This document shows positions 56,966 to 64,000 of a stretch of 64,000 bases of DNA, in pieces. Position 1 is the stretch's first letter, and each line of letters starts with the position of its first letter. The notes below the pieces were generated by a model, which ran no database searches, was not told where the DNA came from, and saw nothing but the letters and a program-made list of their open reading frames with translations. A program made the translations under genes and the position numbers. Source of the DNA: Arthrobacter zhaoxinii (GTDB taxonomy: Bacteria > Actinomycetota > Actinomycetes > Actinomycetales > Micrococcaceae); NCBI RefSeq assembly GCF_024385505.1, contig NZ_JANFLT010000002.1, positions 1 to 64,000 on the forward strand, in the 5' to 3' direction.

Positions 56966-59134
56966 CTAGATCCCCTTCTGCATCAGGGCTGCCAGGGAGC
57001 GGAACCTTTCGTTCTGCTCCAGGTCATCCAGCAGCACCGCCTCGCCGTCGGGACCGCAGAGGGGGATCCGCCAGTTCGGATACTCATCGGCCGTCCCCGG
57101 CTGGTTTTGGGTCTTTTTCTCGCCCACCAGATCCGCCAGGGCCACTCCCAGGAGCACAGAGGGAGTCTGCAGGATGAATTCGTGCAGCGCCTCCACGGTC
57201 TGCTGCACTTCCTCGCCGTGCATTTGCCCGGCCACCTGATCCGAGGCGGACTCCGGCAGCAGTCCGCGCTGCCGGAGCGCGTCCAGCACGGCCTCCTGCG
57301 CCTCGCTGTCCGCCTTCCGCTCTTCCTCCACCGGCCGGTTGAGCAGGCCCAGGGATTCGCGCAGGTTCACGTGTTCGCCGGCCAGGTAGCCGGCAGTCGG
57401 CGGGAGGTCATGGGTGTTGACGCTGGTCAGCGCGCCCACCCGGTATTCCTCGGGTGCCCGGGGGCCGTCCTCGGTCTGCTCGAACCACAGGATGGAGGTG
57501 CCCAGCACCCCGCGCTCGGCGAGGTATTCCTGGACCCACGGCTCGAATACGCCCAGGTCTTCGCCGATGACGACGGCGCCGGCCCGCTGGGCTTCCAGCG
57601 CCAGGATGCCGATCATCGCCTCGTGGTCGTAGTAGACGTACGCGCCCTCGCCCGGCGACCCGGCCTCCTGCGGGATCCACCAGAGCCGGATCAGGCCCAG
57701 GATGTGGTCCACGCGGATACCGCCGGCATGCCGGAGGATGGTGCGGATCATGTCCCGGTAAGCGGCATAGCCGGACTCGGCCAGGCGTCCCGGATGCCAC
57801 GGCGGCTGGCTCCAGTCCTGGCCGCGCTGGTTGAACATGTCCGGCGGAGCGCCCACGGAAATGCCGGAGGTCAGCACATCGCGGAGCATCCAGGCGTCGG
57901 CGCCGCTGGGGTGCACCCCCACGGCGAGGTCATGAATGACGCCGATTCCCATGCCGGCCTTCTTTGCGGCCCGCTGGACGGCTTCGAGCTGCTCGTCGCA
58001 GATCCACTGCAGCCACTTGAAGAAGTCAATCCGTTCCTGCAGCCGGGGCAGCTGCCGGATCACGTAGTCGCTGTCCGGGCCGGTGGCCTCGGCCCATTCC
58101 GGGGCGCCGGGGGCCAGTTCCTCGGCCAGGGCACACCAGCGGGCGAAGTTTTCCAGGCCCTGCCCGGCGTCGGCCTTGAAGGCGTCGAACTGCTTCTGCC
58201 GGCCCGGGCTGCGCTCCACCTGGTACACATCCTGCAGTGCCTGCAGTTTGGCGGCATAGCTGGCGTTGCGGTCCAGTTCCGCCGCGGAGGTGTTGGCCGG
58301 GTACAGCGATCGGGCCGCTTCTTCGGCCGCCTGGCGCCGGTCGTCGGTGAGGTAGGCGTATTCGGGTACTGCTTCCACCCGGATGTACAGCGGGTTGAAG
58401 AACCGCCGAGTGGTGGGGAGGTACGGGGAAGGCTCGATGGGGGGAACGGGCTCCGCAGCGTGGAGCGGGTTGATCAGGACGAACCCGGCGTCGTAATCCG
58501 TGCCCGCAACGGCGGCAAGGTCCGCCAAATCGGTAAGGTCTCCGATCCCCCAGGACCGGGAGGAGCGGACGGAGTACAGCTGCGCCTGCACGCCCCAGGC
58601 GCGGTCGGCTTCCAGCGCGTCCGCAGTGTCGAGTCGGTCCGGGGTGACCACCAGCACGGCGCTGCCGGAGGTGCCGCCGCTTACCGCTTCCAGGCGGTGC
58701 CAGCCCAGTTCCAGTCCCTTGGGCAGGGGAACCATGGTGCGTGCCACGGCTGAGCCGTCCACGTCGCGTTCCTCCTCGGGCGTGGAAGGCCAGTCCAGTT
58801 CCTGCTCCGAGCCGTCTTCCAGGCGGAGGGTCAGCTGCGCGGAGCTGCCCGGCGGCAGGTGGACCGGCACGCTGCCGGGCTGACCCTGGCGGACGACGAC
58901 GGTGGGCGGCAGCGGGCGCTTCCATGCGGCTGCCTTTGACTCGGTCAGGGACCGCTCCAAGTCCTGCTCTGAATCGGTGGCCAGGCCCATGGCGGAAAGG
59001 ACGCTGCGCAGCGTGGAGTCCGAAACCGGTTGCTCGGAACCGTCCCATCCGGTGAAGGTGGTGGCTACCTTGTGAAAATCGGCAAGCTGATGGAGAAGAT
59101 CCGGGGTGGACGGGGCTTTGGGCTTTTCACTCAT
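56966..59134 (-). CDS. malQ: 4-alpha-glucanotransferase (amylomaltase)
   Basis: 722 residues, the long actinobacterial and enterobacterial form with an N-terminal beta-rich domain of about 165 residues. The GH77 barrel follows: WGIGDLTDLADLA, the nucleophile Asp in IRVDHILGLIRLWW, the acid-base Glu in VVIGEDLGVFEPWVQEYLAE and the stabilising Asp in SVNTHDLPPTAGYLAGE. It transfers glucan segments between maltodextrins in glycogen and maltose metabolism. No other maltose gene is nearby. A clear terminator follows. Confidence 0.93.
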   Translation of the reverse strand: MSEKPKAPSTPDLLHQLADFHKVATTFTGWDGSEQPVSDSTLRSVLSAMGLATDSEQDLERSLTESKAAAWKRPLPPTVVVRQGQPGSVPVHLPPGSSAQLTLRLEDGSEQELDWPSTPEEERDVDGSAVARTMVPLPKGLELGWHRLEAVSGGTSGSAVLVVTPDRLDTADALEADRAWGVQAQLYSVRSSRSWGIGDLTDLADLAAVAGTDYDAGFVLINPLHAAEPVPPIEPSPYLPTTRRFFNPLYIRVEAVPEYAYLTDDRRQAAEEAARSLYPANTSAAELDRNASYAAKLQALQDVYQVERSPGRQKQFDAFKADAGQGLENFARWCALAEELAPGAPEWAEATGPDSDYVIRQLPRLQERIDFFKWLQWICDEQLEAVQRAAKKAGMGIGVIHDLAVGVHPSGADAWMLRDVLTSGISVGAPPDMFNQRGQDWSQPPWHPGRLAESGYAAYRDMIRTILRHAGGIRVDHILGLIRLWWIPQEAGSPGEGAYVYYDHEAMIGILALEAQRAGAVVIGEDLGVFEPWVQEYLAERGVLGTSILWFEQTEDGPRAPEEYRVGALTSVNTHDLPPTAGYLAGEHVNLRESLGLLNRPVEEERKADSEAQEAVLDALRQRGLLPESASDQVAGQMHGEEVQQTVEALHEFILQTPSVLLGVALADLVGEKKTQNQPGTADEYPNWRIPLCGPDGEAVLLDDLEQNERFRSLAALMQKGI

Positions 59135-59193
59135 AAAACCAATCTATGGCCCCGGCCCCGCCGAACGCACCTCCGGGGTCCGCCGCCCGCCCG

Positions 59194-59520
59194 CTAGGGG
59201 TGTTCCTGCGTGAGGCGCCAATTGTCCTGAAAATCCGGATGGTCTTCGTGGACGGCAGCGAGGGCGGAGAGCGCCAGCCGCGTCCACTCCAGCTCCTCGC
59301 GGAACTGGGGATCCTCGTCGGGGTCCACCACCATGCGCGAAAGGGCATGGCGGCGGGCGCCCCCGATGATCTCGATGAGCATGAGCTTCGTTTCGCATTC
59401 CTTCAGCAACCGTTCCTCATACCAGCGGTCGGAGAGTGAAACGTCGGAGGATGCGAGTAGTTTGCGGGCTTCGGAAATGTCTTCCTGGAAACGGGTGACC
59501 AGGAAATCGACGATATCCAT
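59194..59520 (-). CDS. DUF6221-family small protein
   Basis: 108 residues from the ATG that begins MDIVDFLVTRFQEDISEARK, the conserved start of DUF6221; an upstream in-frame ATG at 59613 lacks homology. The family ending, VHEDHPDFQDNWRL, is also clear. The middle part, ERLLKECETKLMLIEI, is helical. DUF6221 proteins are small, abundant in actinobacteria and prophages, and without known function. It lies between malQ and a tiny divergent gene. Confidence 0.72.
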   Translation of the reverse strand: MDIVDFLVTRFQEDISEARKLLASSDVSLSDRWYEERLLKECETKLMLIEIIGGARRHALSRMVVDPDEDPQFREELEWTRLALSALAAVHEDHPDFQDNWRLTQEHP

Positions 59521-59631
59521 GGCCGAATCGTACCTGTCCGGCGCCCTCCGGTCAGGAGTCCATGCGTGAACGGGAATATTTAACAGCCAAGCCGTGGTTA
59601 CTGTAAGCATCAACTAAACAGGAGACGCATT

Positions 59632-59865
59632 TTGCCGGTAGCTAACGCCCACTCCCAATCCACGACGTCGCGCGCCAGGCGCGTGCGCAGCATCCGTTCC
59701 CTTCGTCGCGGCGACACCATTGAAGCCCGCAGCGGCGGCACCACGTATTTGCGCGGCGAGGTCCAGGACACCGCCCCCGGCCTGTCCACGGTCTGGATCC
59801 GCGACGAGTCCACCGGTCAGCGGACGGCGGCCAGCATGGACGATTTCAGCCTCTGGAAAGAGTAG
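59632..59865 (+). CDS. Small basic protein of unknown function
   Basis: 77 residues from a TTG start with GGAG seven bases upstream. The first 30 residues are rich in Arg and Ser (SRARRVRSIRSLRRGD); the rest has short alternating strands (YLRGEVQDTAPGLSTVWIRD) that could form a small barrel. I recognise no family. The unusual start and the small size make it easy to miss. An upstream AT-rich stretch could hold its promoter. Confidence 0.55.
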   Translation: MPVANAHSQSTTSRARRVRSIRSLRRGDTIEARSGGTTYLRGEVQDTAPGLSTVWIRDESTGQRTAASMDDFSLWKE

Positions 59866-59886
59866 GGGTTCCCCTCCCGGGCGGAA

Positions 59887-60645
59887 TCAGCGGTCAATCA
59901 GGGCACCGGCGCTGATGTTCAGCGTCGCCGCTGTCATGCTGGCGGCACGGTCCGAGGCGGCGAAGGCCGCCACGTTGCCGACGTCGTCCAGGGTGGCCGC
60001 GCGGCCCAGCATCGTGGAGCGGACCATGGCGTCGGCAATCTCGCCGGCGCCTTCCATGTTTTCCGGCAGTGTTTCCGGAACCCCGCCGCTGCGCAGGGTC
60101 AGCACCCGGATCCCGTAGGACCCCAGCTCGCTGGAGAGCTGGCGGCGCATGGACTCCATCGCCTCAAAAGCTGTCTGCAGCCCGCCCAGGAACAGGCCGG
60201 GCACCGGATCCCCCGAGCCGCCGAACACCAGAATCACCCCTGACCGCTGGCGCATCATATGCCGTGCTGCGGCCTGCGAGGTTAGGAAAAAGGTCTCGAC
60301 GGCGGTGGCGACCGGCCGGAGATAATCAGCCACGGACATTTCGGCCATGGGCGTCCCCTGCACATCCCCGTGCTGGATCACGTTCATGGAGATGTCCAGG
60401 CTGCCGGCTGCCGCCACCACGTCGTCGGCATGCTCGTTAACCGCCCGCTCGTTCGTGGCATCCAGCAGGGCCGTGTCCGCCGTTCCCCCGGCCTGCCGGA
60501 TCCGATCCGCCACCGCTTCGAGCGGTCCGGGCGTGCGGCCGGCGAGGAACACCCGCGCCCCCTCCCGTGCGAAGGCCTGCGCCACGGCTGAGCCAATGCC
60601 GCCGCCCCCGCCGTAAATCACCGCATTCTTTCCACTGAGGTCCAT
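59887..60645 (-). CDS. SDR-family oxidoreductase
   Basis: 252 residues from an ATG with GGGAGG seven bases upstream; a longer frame to 60951 overlaps the divergent ligase gene. The cofactor loop is VIYGGGGGIGSAVAQAFARE. The later part is unusual: where an SDR has the Y-x-x-x-K active site this protein reads GLQTAFEAMESMRRQLSSEL, so the catalytic Tyr and Lys appear to be missing. The Ser position is in VFGGSGDPVPG. It may bind NAD(P) without classical dehydrogenase activity. It is divergent from the ligase at 60839. Confidence 0.75.
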   Translation of the reverse strand: MDLSGKNAVIYGGGGGIGSAVAQAFAREGARVFLAGRTPGPLEAVADRIRQAGGTADTALLDATNERAVNEHADDVVAAAGSLDISMNVIQHGDVQGTPMAEMSVADYLRPVATAVETFFLTSQAAARHMMRQRSGVILVFGGSGDPVPGLFLGGLQTAFEAMESMRRQLSSELGSYGIRVLTLRSGGVPETLPENMEGAGEIADAMVRSTMLGRAATLDDVGNVAAFAASDRAASMTAATLNISAGALIDR

Positions 60646-60838
60646 GGTCCCGCCTCCCGGTTGCCCTGCCTGCCCTGCCGGCCCCGCCTCGCTCCGGCTC
60701 GGCCCGCATACGGTCCCCATCATGGGCCGCTGCCCGGCGAGGACACAATGTCCCCGGCTAAGCCGGCGTCGGCCTAGCATGGAGACTACGGCCGCGGGAG
60801 TGATCCACGGCACACTTGATGGAACGGAGCCGCACAAC

Positions 60839-62455
60839 ATGTTCAACGCCCTCACTGTCCAGGAACCGGTGGCGCCCGCCGCACTGCTGTGCGACCGGCA
60901 TCCCGCCGACTCGGTGGCCTTTACCGTCATTGAGCAGGACCTCTCGGCCACGGACCTGACCTACGGGGAACTACGGGAAAGCTCGGAGCGGGCAGCAGCT
61001 GCGCTTGCCCGGCTGGGGGTACGCCGCGGGGACCGGGTGGCAACGCTGATGGGCAAGAGCGGCGACCTGGTGACAGTGCTGCTGGGCCTGTGGCGGCTGG
61101 GGGCGGTCCATGTGCCGCTGTTCACCGCGTTTGCCACGCCTGCCGTTTCCGTCCGGCTGGCCGCCAGCGGAGCCCGGGTGGTGGTCGCCGACGCAAACCA
61201 GCTGGACAAGGTTTCACCGCTGGTTTCCGACCTTGGACTCACGGTCCTGGCCGCCGGGACCGCCGGGGATGCAGCCGCCGGGGTTCAAGACTGGCTTCAG
61301 CTGCTGTCCGCCGAGCAGCCCGGAATGCCCCCGGCAGTCCTGGACCCGGAGGACCTGCTGGTGGAAATCTTCACGTCGGGCACCACCGGGGCGCCCAAGG
61401 GAGTTCCCGTGCCGGTGTCAGCGCTCGAAGCGTTTTCCGCGTACTTCTCCTACGGATTGGATGTGCGGGAGGAGGACGTGTTCTGGAACGCTGCAGATCC
61501 GGGCTGGGCCTACGGCCTGTACTACGGGATCCTGGCGCCGCTGGCTGCGGGCCGCCGGAACCTGCTGCTGCGCGGCAGTTTCAGCGCGAAGCTGTGCTGG
61601 CAGGTCCTGGAGCGGTTCGGCGTCACGAACTTCGCCGCGGCGCCCACCATTTTCCGTTCGCTGCGGGCCGAGGCGCCCGACGGCGTCGGCCCCCTGGTGC
61701 TGCAGCGCGCCTCCAGTGCGGGCGAACCCCTGGACGCGGAAACCATCAGCTGGGCCACCCGCTGCCTGGGCACTCCCGTCCGGGACCACTACGGGCAGAC
61801 GGAAATGGGGATGTGCATTGTGAACGGCTGGGAGGAATCGGTGTCCCGCGAGATCCGCCCCGGCTCGATGGGCCACGCCCTGCCCGGCTACCGCACCGAA
61901 GTGCTGTCGCTGGAAGAAGACTCTCCGGCCGCGCCGGGCGAGAAGGGACGGGTGGCCGTTGACGTTCCGGCCAGCCCGTTGATGTGGTTCCGCGGCTACA
62001 CGGACAATCCGCAGAAGACCGCCGAACGCTACAGCAGCGACGGCCGCTGGTACTACACCGGAGACACCGGGTCACGCGACGCCGAAGGCTACACCTACTT
62101 CTCCGCCCGGGATGACGATGTGATCATCATGGCCGGTTACCGGATCGGCCCGTTCGAGGTCGAATCCGTCCTGGCCACGCATCCGGAGGTGGCGGAGAGC
62201 GCCGTGATCGGCGTGCCGGACGAGCTGCGCGGGGAACGGCTCGAAGCGTACGTGGTGCTCCGCTCCGGCTCCGGCTCCCCCGAGCTGGCGGCGGAACTGC
62301 AGCAGCTGGTCAAGACGCAGTATGCCGCCCATGCATATCCGCGGGCGGTGCACTTTGTGGAGGAGCTGCCAAAAACGCCGAGCGGAAAGCTGCAGCGTTT
62401 CCTGCTGCGTGCTTCCCGCCCGGCGTCGGAGTCCGAGCCTCCGGTGAACGCCTAG
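60839..62455 (+). CDS. AMP-forming acyl-CoA/acetyl-CoA synthetase-like ligase
   Basis: 538 residues from an ATG with GGAG about ten bases upstream; an in-frame ATG at 60779 has no ribosome-binding site. Motifs: EIFTSGTTGAPKGVPVPVSA for AMP binding, VRDHYGQTEMGMCIVNGWEE, then YFSARDDDVIIMAGYRIGPF and the C-terminal lysine LPKTPSGKLQRFLLRASR. The length is that of medium-chain acyl-CoA synthetases. It converges with the putA-type gene with a 4-base overlap of the two stops. Confidence 0.87.
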   Translation: MFNALTVQEPVAPAALLCDRHPADSVAFTVIEQDLSATDLTYGELRESSERAAAALARLGVRRGDRVATLMGKSGDLVTVLLGLWRLGAVHVPLFTAFATPAVSVRLAASGARVVVADANQLDKVSPLVSDLGLTVLAAGTAGDAAAGVQDWLQLLSAEQPGMPPAVLDPEDLLVEIFTSGTTGAPKGVPVPVSALEAFSAYFSYGLDVREEDVFWNAADPGWAYGLYYGILAPLAAGRRNLLLRGSFSAKLCWQVLERFGVTNFAAAPTIFRSLRAEAPDGVGPLVLQRASSAGEPLDAETISWATRCLGTPVRDHYGQTEMGMCIVNGWEESVSREIRPGSMGHALPGYRTEVLSLEEDSPAAPGEKGRVAVDVPASPLMWFRGYTDNPQKTAERYSSDGRWYYTGDTGSRDAEGYTYFSARDDDVIIMAGYRIGPFEVESVLATHPEVAESAVIGVPDELRGERLEAYVVLRSGSGSPELAAELQQLVKTQYAAHAYPRAVHFVEELPKTPSGKLQRFLLRASRPASESEPPVNA

Positions 62456-64000
62456 ATCAGCGCGTCCGAGAGGAAGTTCGGCGTTCCGAAGCGGTGCGCG
62501 GTGATGCTGACGGCCTGCTCGTGCAGGAACGGCAGCAGCTCCAGGCGGCCGGATTCGGTGACGGGCTGGGCGTAGACCGCGATGTCCGGGGTGCCGCCGG
62601 TGGCTTCGGCCAGCGCCGGGGCGGAGCCGCCGATGAGCCGGACCCGACCGGAGGTCAGCGAGGCAGCCGAAGCCAGCCAGGCGGCGTCGTCCTGAATCTT
62701 GAACTCAAGTCCGAGTTCGGTCAGGACGGCCCGCACTCCGGCGGGGAGGTCGACGGCGGCGGACACGGACACGTTCGATCCTGCGGTCAGCGCTGCGGCC
62801 AGGACCCGGACGAGCCGGGCTGCGGGCTGACCTTCGGCGAGGCGCACGGTGACCGGAACGGGAACGTACCGGAACACGTTGCGCTCGGCGGACAGGGCGG
62901 ACACGTCCTTCGCGGTGCCGAATTCACTGTTCCAGGCACGCGCGTCGCTGTTCGCAGCGCGGCGGAGGAAGGCGGCGTCGTCGGCAGTGAAGACCGAGCC
63001 GGCCGATTCTGCGGCGGCGACCAGGCGTGCTGCCGGCGCTGCTGCGGGCAGTTCAACGGCTGCTTCGGAGCTGCCGTTTACGGCTTCCCAGTTGCCCAGG
63101 CCGATCAGGTAGTTCGGACCGCCGGCCTTGGTGCCCGCACCCACGGCGGACTTCTTCCAGCCGCCGAACGGCTGGCGGCGGACGATGGCGCCGGTGATGC
63201 CGCGGTTCACGTACAGGTTGCCCGCCTGGATGCGGTTCAGCCAGACGTCCATTTCCGCGGGCTCAAGGGAGTGCAGGCCCGCGGTGAGGCCGTAGTCGAT
63301 GTCATTGGCCATGTCGATGGCCTCTTCGAGGGTAGCGGCGGTCATAACGCCCAGGATCGGGCCAAAGTACTCGGTGAGGTGGTACTCCGAGCCGCGGCGG
63401 ACACCGGTGCGGATGCCCGGGCTCCACAGCCGGCCGCTCTCATCGAGCTGTTCCGGCTGCAGCAGCCAGGTTTCGCCCTCGCCCAGTTCGGTAAGGCCCC
63501 GAAGGAGCTTGCCGGCGGCGGGCTCGATGACCGGGCCCATCTGCGTGGTGGGGTCTTCGGGGTAGCCGACCTTCAGTGACTGGACGGCGTCCACGAGCTG
63601 GTTCCGGAAGCGCTGGGACCGAGCCACGGAACCGACCAGGATCACCAGCGACGCGGCGGAGCACTTCTGCCCGGCGTGCCCGAAGGCGGACGCGGCGACG
63701 TCGCGGGCGGCGAGGTCGAAGTCCGCACTCGGGGTGACGATCACGGTGTTCTTGCCCGAGGTTTCGGCCAGGAGCGGCAGATCGGGGCGGAAGGAGCGGA
63801 ACAGTTCGGCGGTCTCGTAGCCGCCGGTCAGGATCACGCGGTCCACGGCCGGGTGGGAGATCAGCTGGCGGCCGAGTTCCTTTTCACCCAGCTGGACGAG
63901 CTGCAGGACGTCGCGCGGAACACCGGCTTCCCAGAGGGCTTCCACCATGACCGCACCGCTGCGGGCGGACTGGCGGGCGGGTTTGATGACGACGGCGGAC
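62452..64000 (-). CDS. putA: Proline/delta-1-pyrroline-5-carboxylate dehydrogenase (PutA-type), 3' part
   Basis: The frame is open to the window's end, so only the C-terminal 515 residues are seen. They contain the aldehyde-dehydrogenase domain: VVIKPARQSARSGAVMVEAL, VDRVILTGGYETAELFRSFR, the general-base region LLAETSGKNTVIVTPSADFD, the nucleophile Cys in AFGHAGQKCSAASLVILV and the late motif YVNRGITGAIVRRQPFGGWK. This is the P5C-dehydrogenase part of PutA-type enzymes, which converts P5C/glutamate semialdehyde to glutamate. About 190 residues beyond the catalytic core form a C-terminal domain common in actinobacterial PutA. The proline-dehydrogenase part would lie outside the window. Confidence 0.87.
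   Translation of the reverse strand, partial: SAVVIKPARQSARSGAVMVEALWEAGVPRDVLQLVQLGEKELGRQLISHPAVDRVILTGGYETAELFRSFRPDLPLLAETSGKNTVIVTPSADFDLAARDVAASAFGHAGQKCSAASLVILVGSVARSQRFRNQLVDAVQSLKVGYPEDPTTQMGPVIEPAAGKLLRGLTELGEGETWLLQPEQLDESGRLWSPGIRTGVRRGSEYHLTEYFGPILGVMTAATLEEAIDMANDIDYGLTAGLHSLEPAEMDVWLNRIQAGNLYVNRGITGAIVRRQPFGGWKKSAVGAGTKAGGPNYLIGLGNWEAVNGSSEAAVELPAAAPAARLVAAAESAGSVFTADDAAFLRRAANSDARAWNSEFGTAKDVSALSAERNVFRYVPVPVTVRLAEGQPAARLVRVLAAALTAGSNVSVSAAVDLPAGVRAVLTELGLEFKIQDDAAWLASAASLTSGRVRLIGGSAPALAEATGGTPDIAVYAQPVTESGRLELLPFLHEQAVSITAHRFGTPNFLSDALI

Noticed and set aside
56816-58753. A 645-codon plus-strand frame opposite malQ
   Set aside because: malQ on the minus strand has the GH77 catalytic residues; the plus frame crosses the malQ terminator and has no motifs.

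Overview
The window is high-GC DNA with actinobacterial gene content, most like Arthrobacter or a relative in the Micrococcaceae. Signs of this are a mycothiol-era TIGR03085 protein, DUF6221 and DUF6308 proteins, an OFA-type MFS transporter with its tiny partner, frequent GTG/TTG starts, and ATGA/TAATG stop-start overlaps. The placement is an inference from gene content; no rRNA or other marker gene is present and I found no tRNA.

Region 1 (1-26.1 kb) looks like ordinary chromosome. It holds a BrkB/YihY membrane protein, a PRC-barrel protein, an MscS channel, a siderophore-binding lipoprotein, a MarR/Rieske-ferredoxin/ferredoxin-reductase group, a large acyl-CoA dehydrogenase, and a TetR-controlled SDR / acyl-CoA dehydrogenase / APH-kinase operon. 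That operon resembles the mammalian ACAD10/11 pair that handles 4-hydroxyacyl-CoAs. Next come an alcohol dehydrogenase, an OFA transporter with a 33-residue partner, a 710-residue protein built of heptad repeats between two membrane anchors, an IclR regulator, several small enzymes and a complete OpuC-type osmoprotectant ABC transporter.

Region 2 (26.1-47.65 kb) is the accessory part. Its left edge (26.4-27.8 kb) is a scar zone with a run of hairpins, a broken DUF6308 gene and a 3' fragment of a doxX gene. Its right edge (47.4-47.74 kb) repeats one hairpin arm (34 of 35 bases) and then carries the intact doxX gene. In between are about 19.5 kb of catabolic genes: four group-D-type flavin monooxygenases (acyl-CoA dehydrogenase fold), three NTF2/SnoaL-like proteins, two flavin reductases, an MhpA-like FAD hydroxylase, a VOC ring-cleavage-type dioxygenase, an FAH-family hydrolase, an acetoacetyl-CoA synthetase and a thiolase. 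A sugar-type ABC importer and two TetR regulators complete the set. Four transcription units share a promoter-like pair: a -35-like hexamer exactly 17 bp before TACAGT, the latter set in a GTAC-A-GTAC near-palindrome. I infer a single regulon for uptake and degradation of an aromatic or polycyclic natural product. FAH, AcsA and thiolase would process an acetoacetate-yielding fragment. The substrate cannot be read from the sequence.

Region 3 (47.65-64 kb) is again ordinary: doxX, an M20 amidohydrolase, a NarL-type two-component system followed by a NatAB-type ABC exporter, an acyl-CoA ligase with an orphan NitT/TauT-type binding lipoprotein, 4-alpha-glucanotransferase, small proteins, an SDR, a second AMP-forming ligase, and the 3' part of a PutA-type proline-catabolic enzyme that runs off the window.
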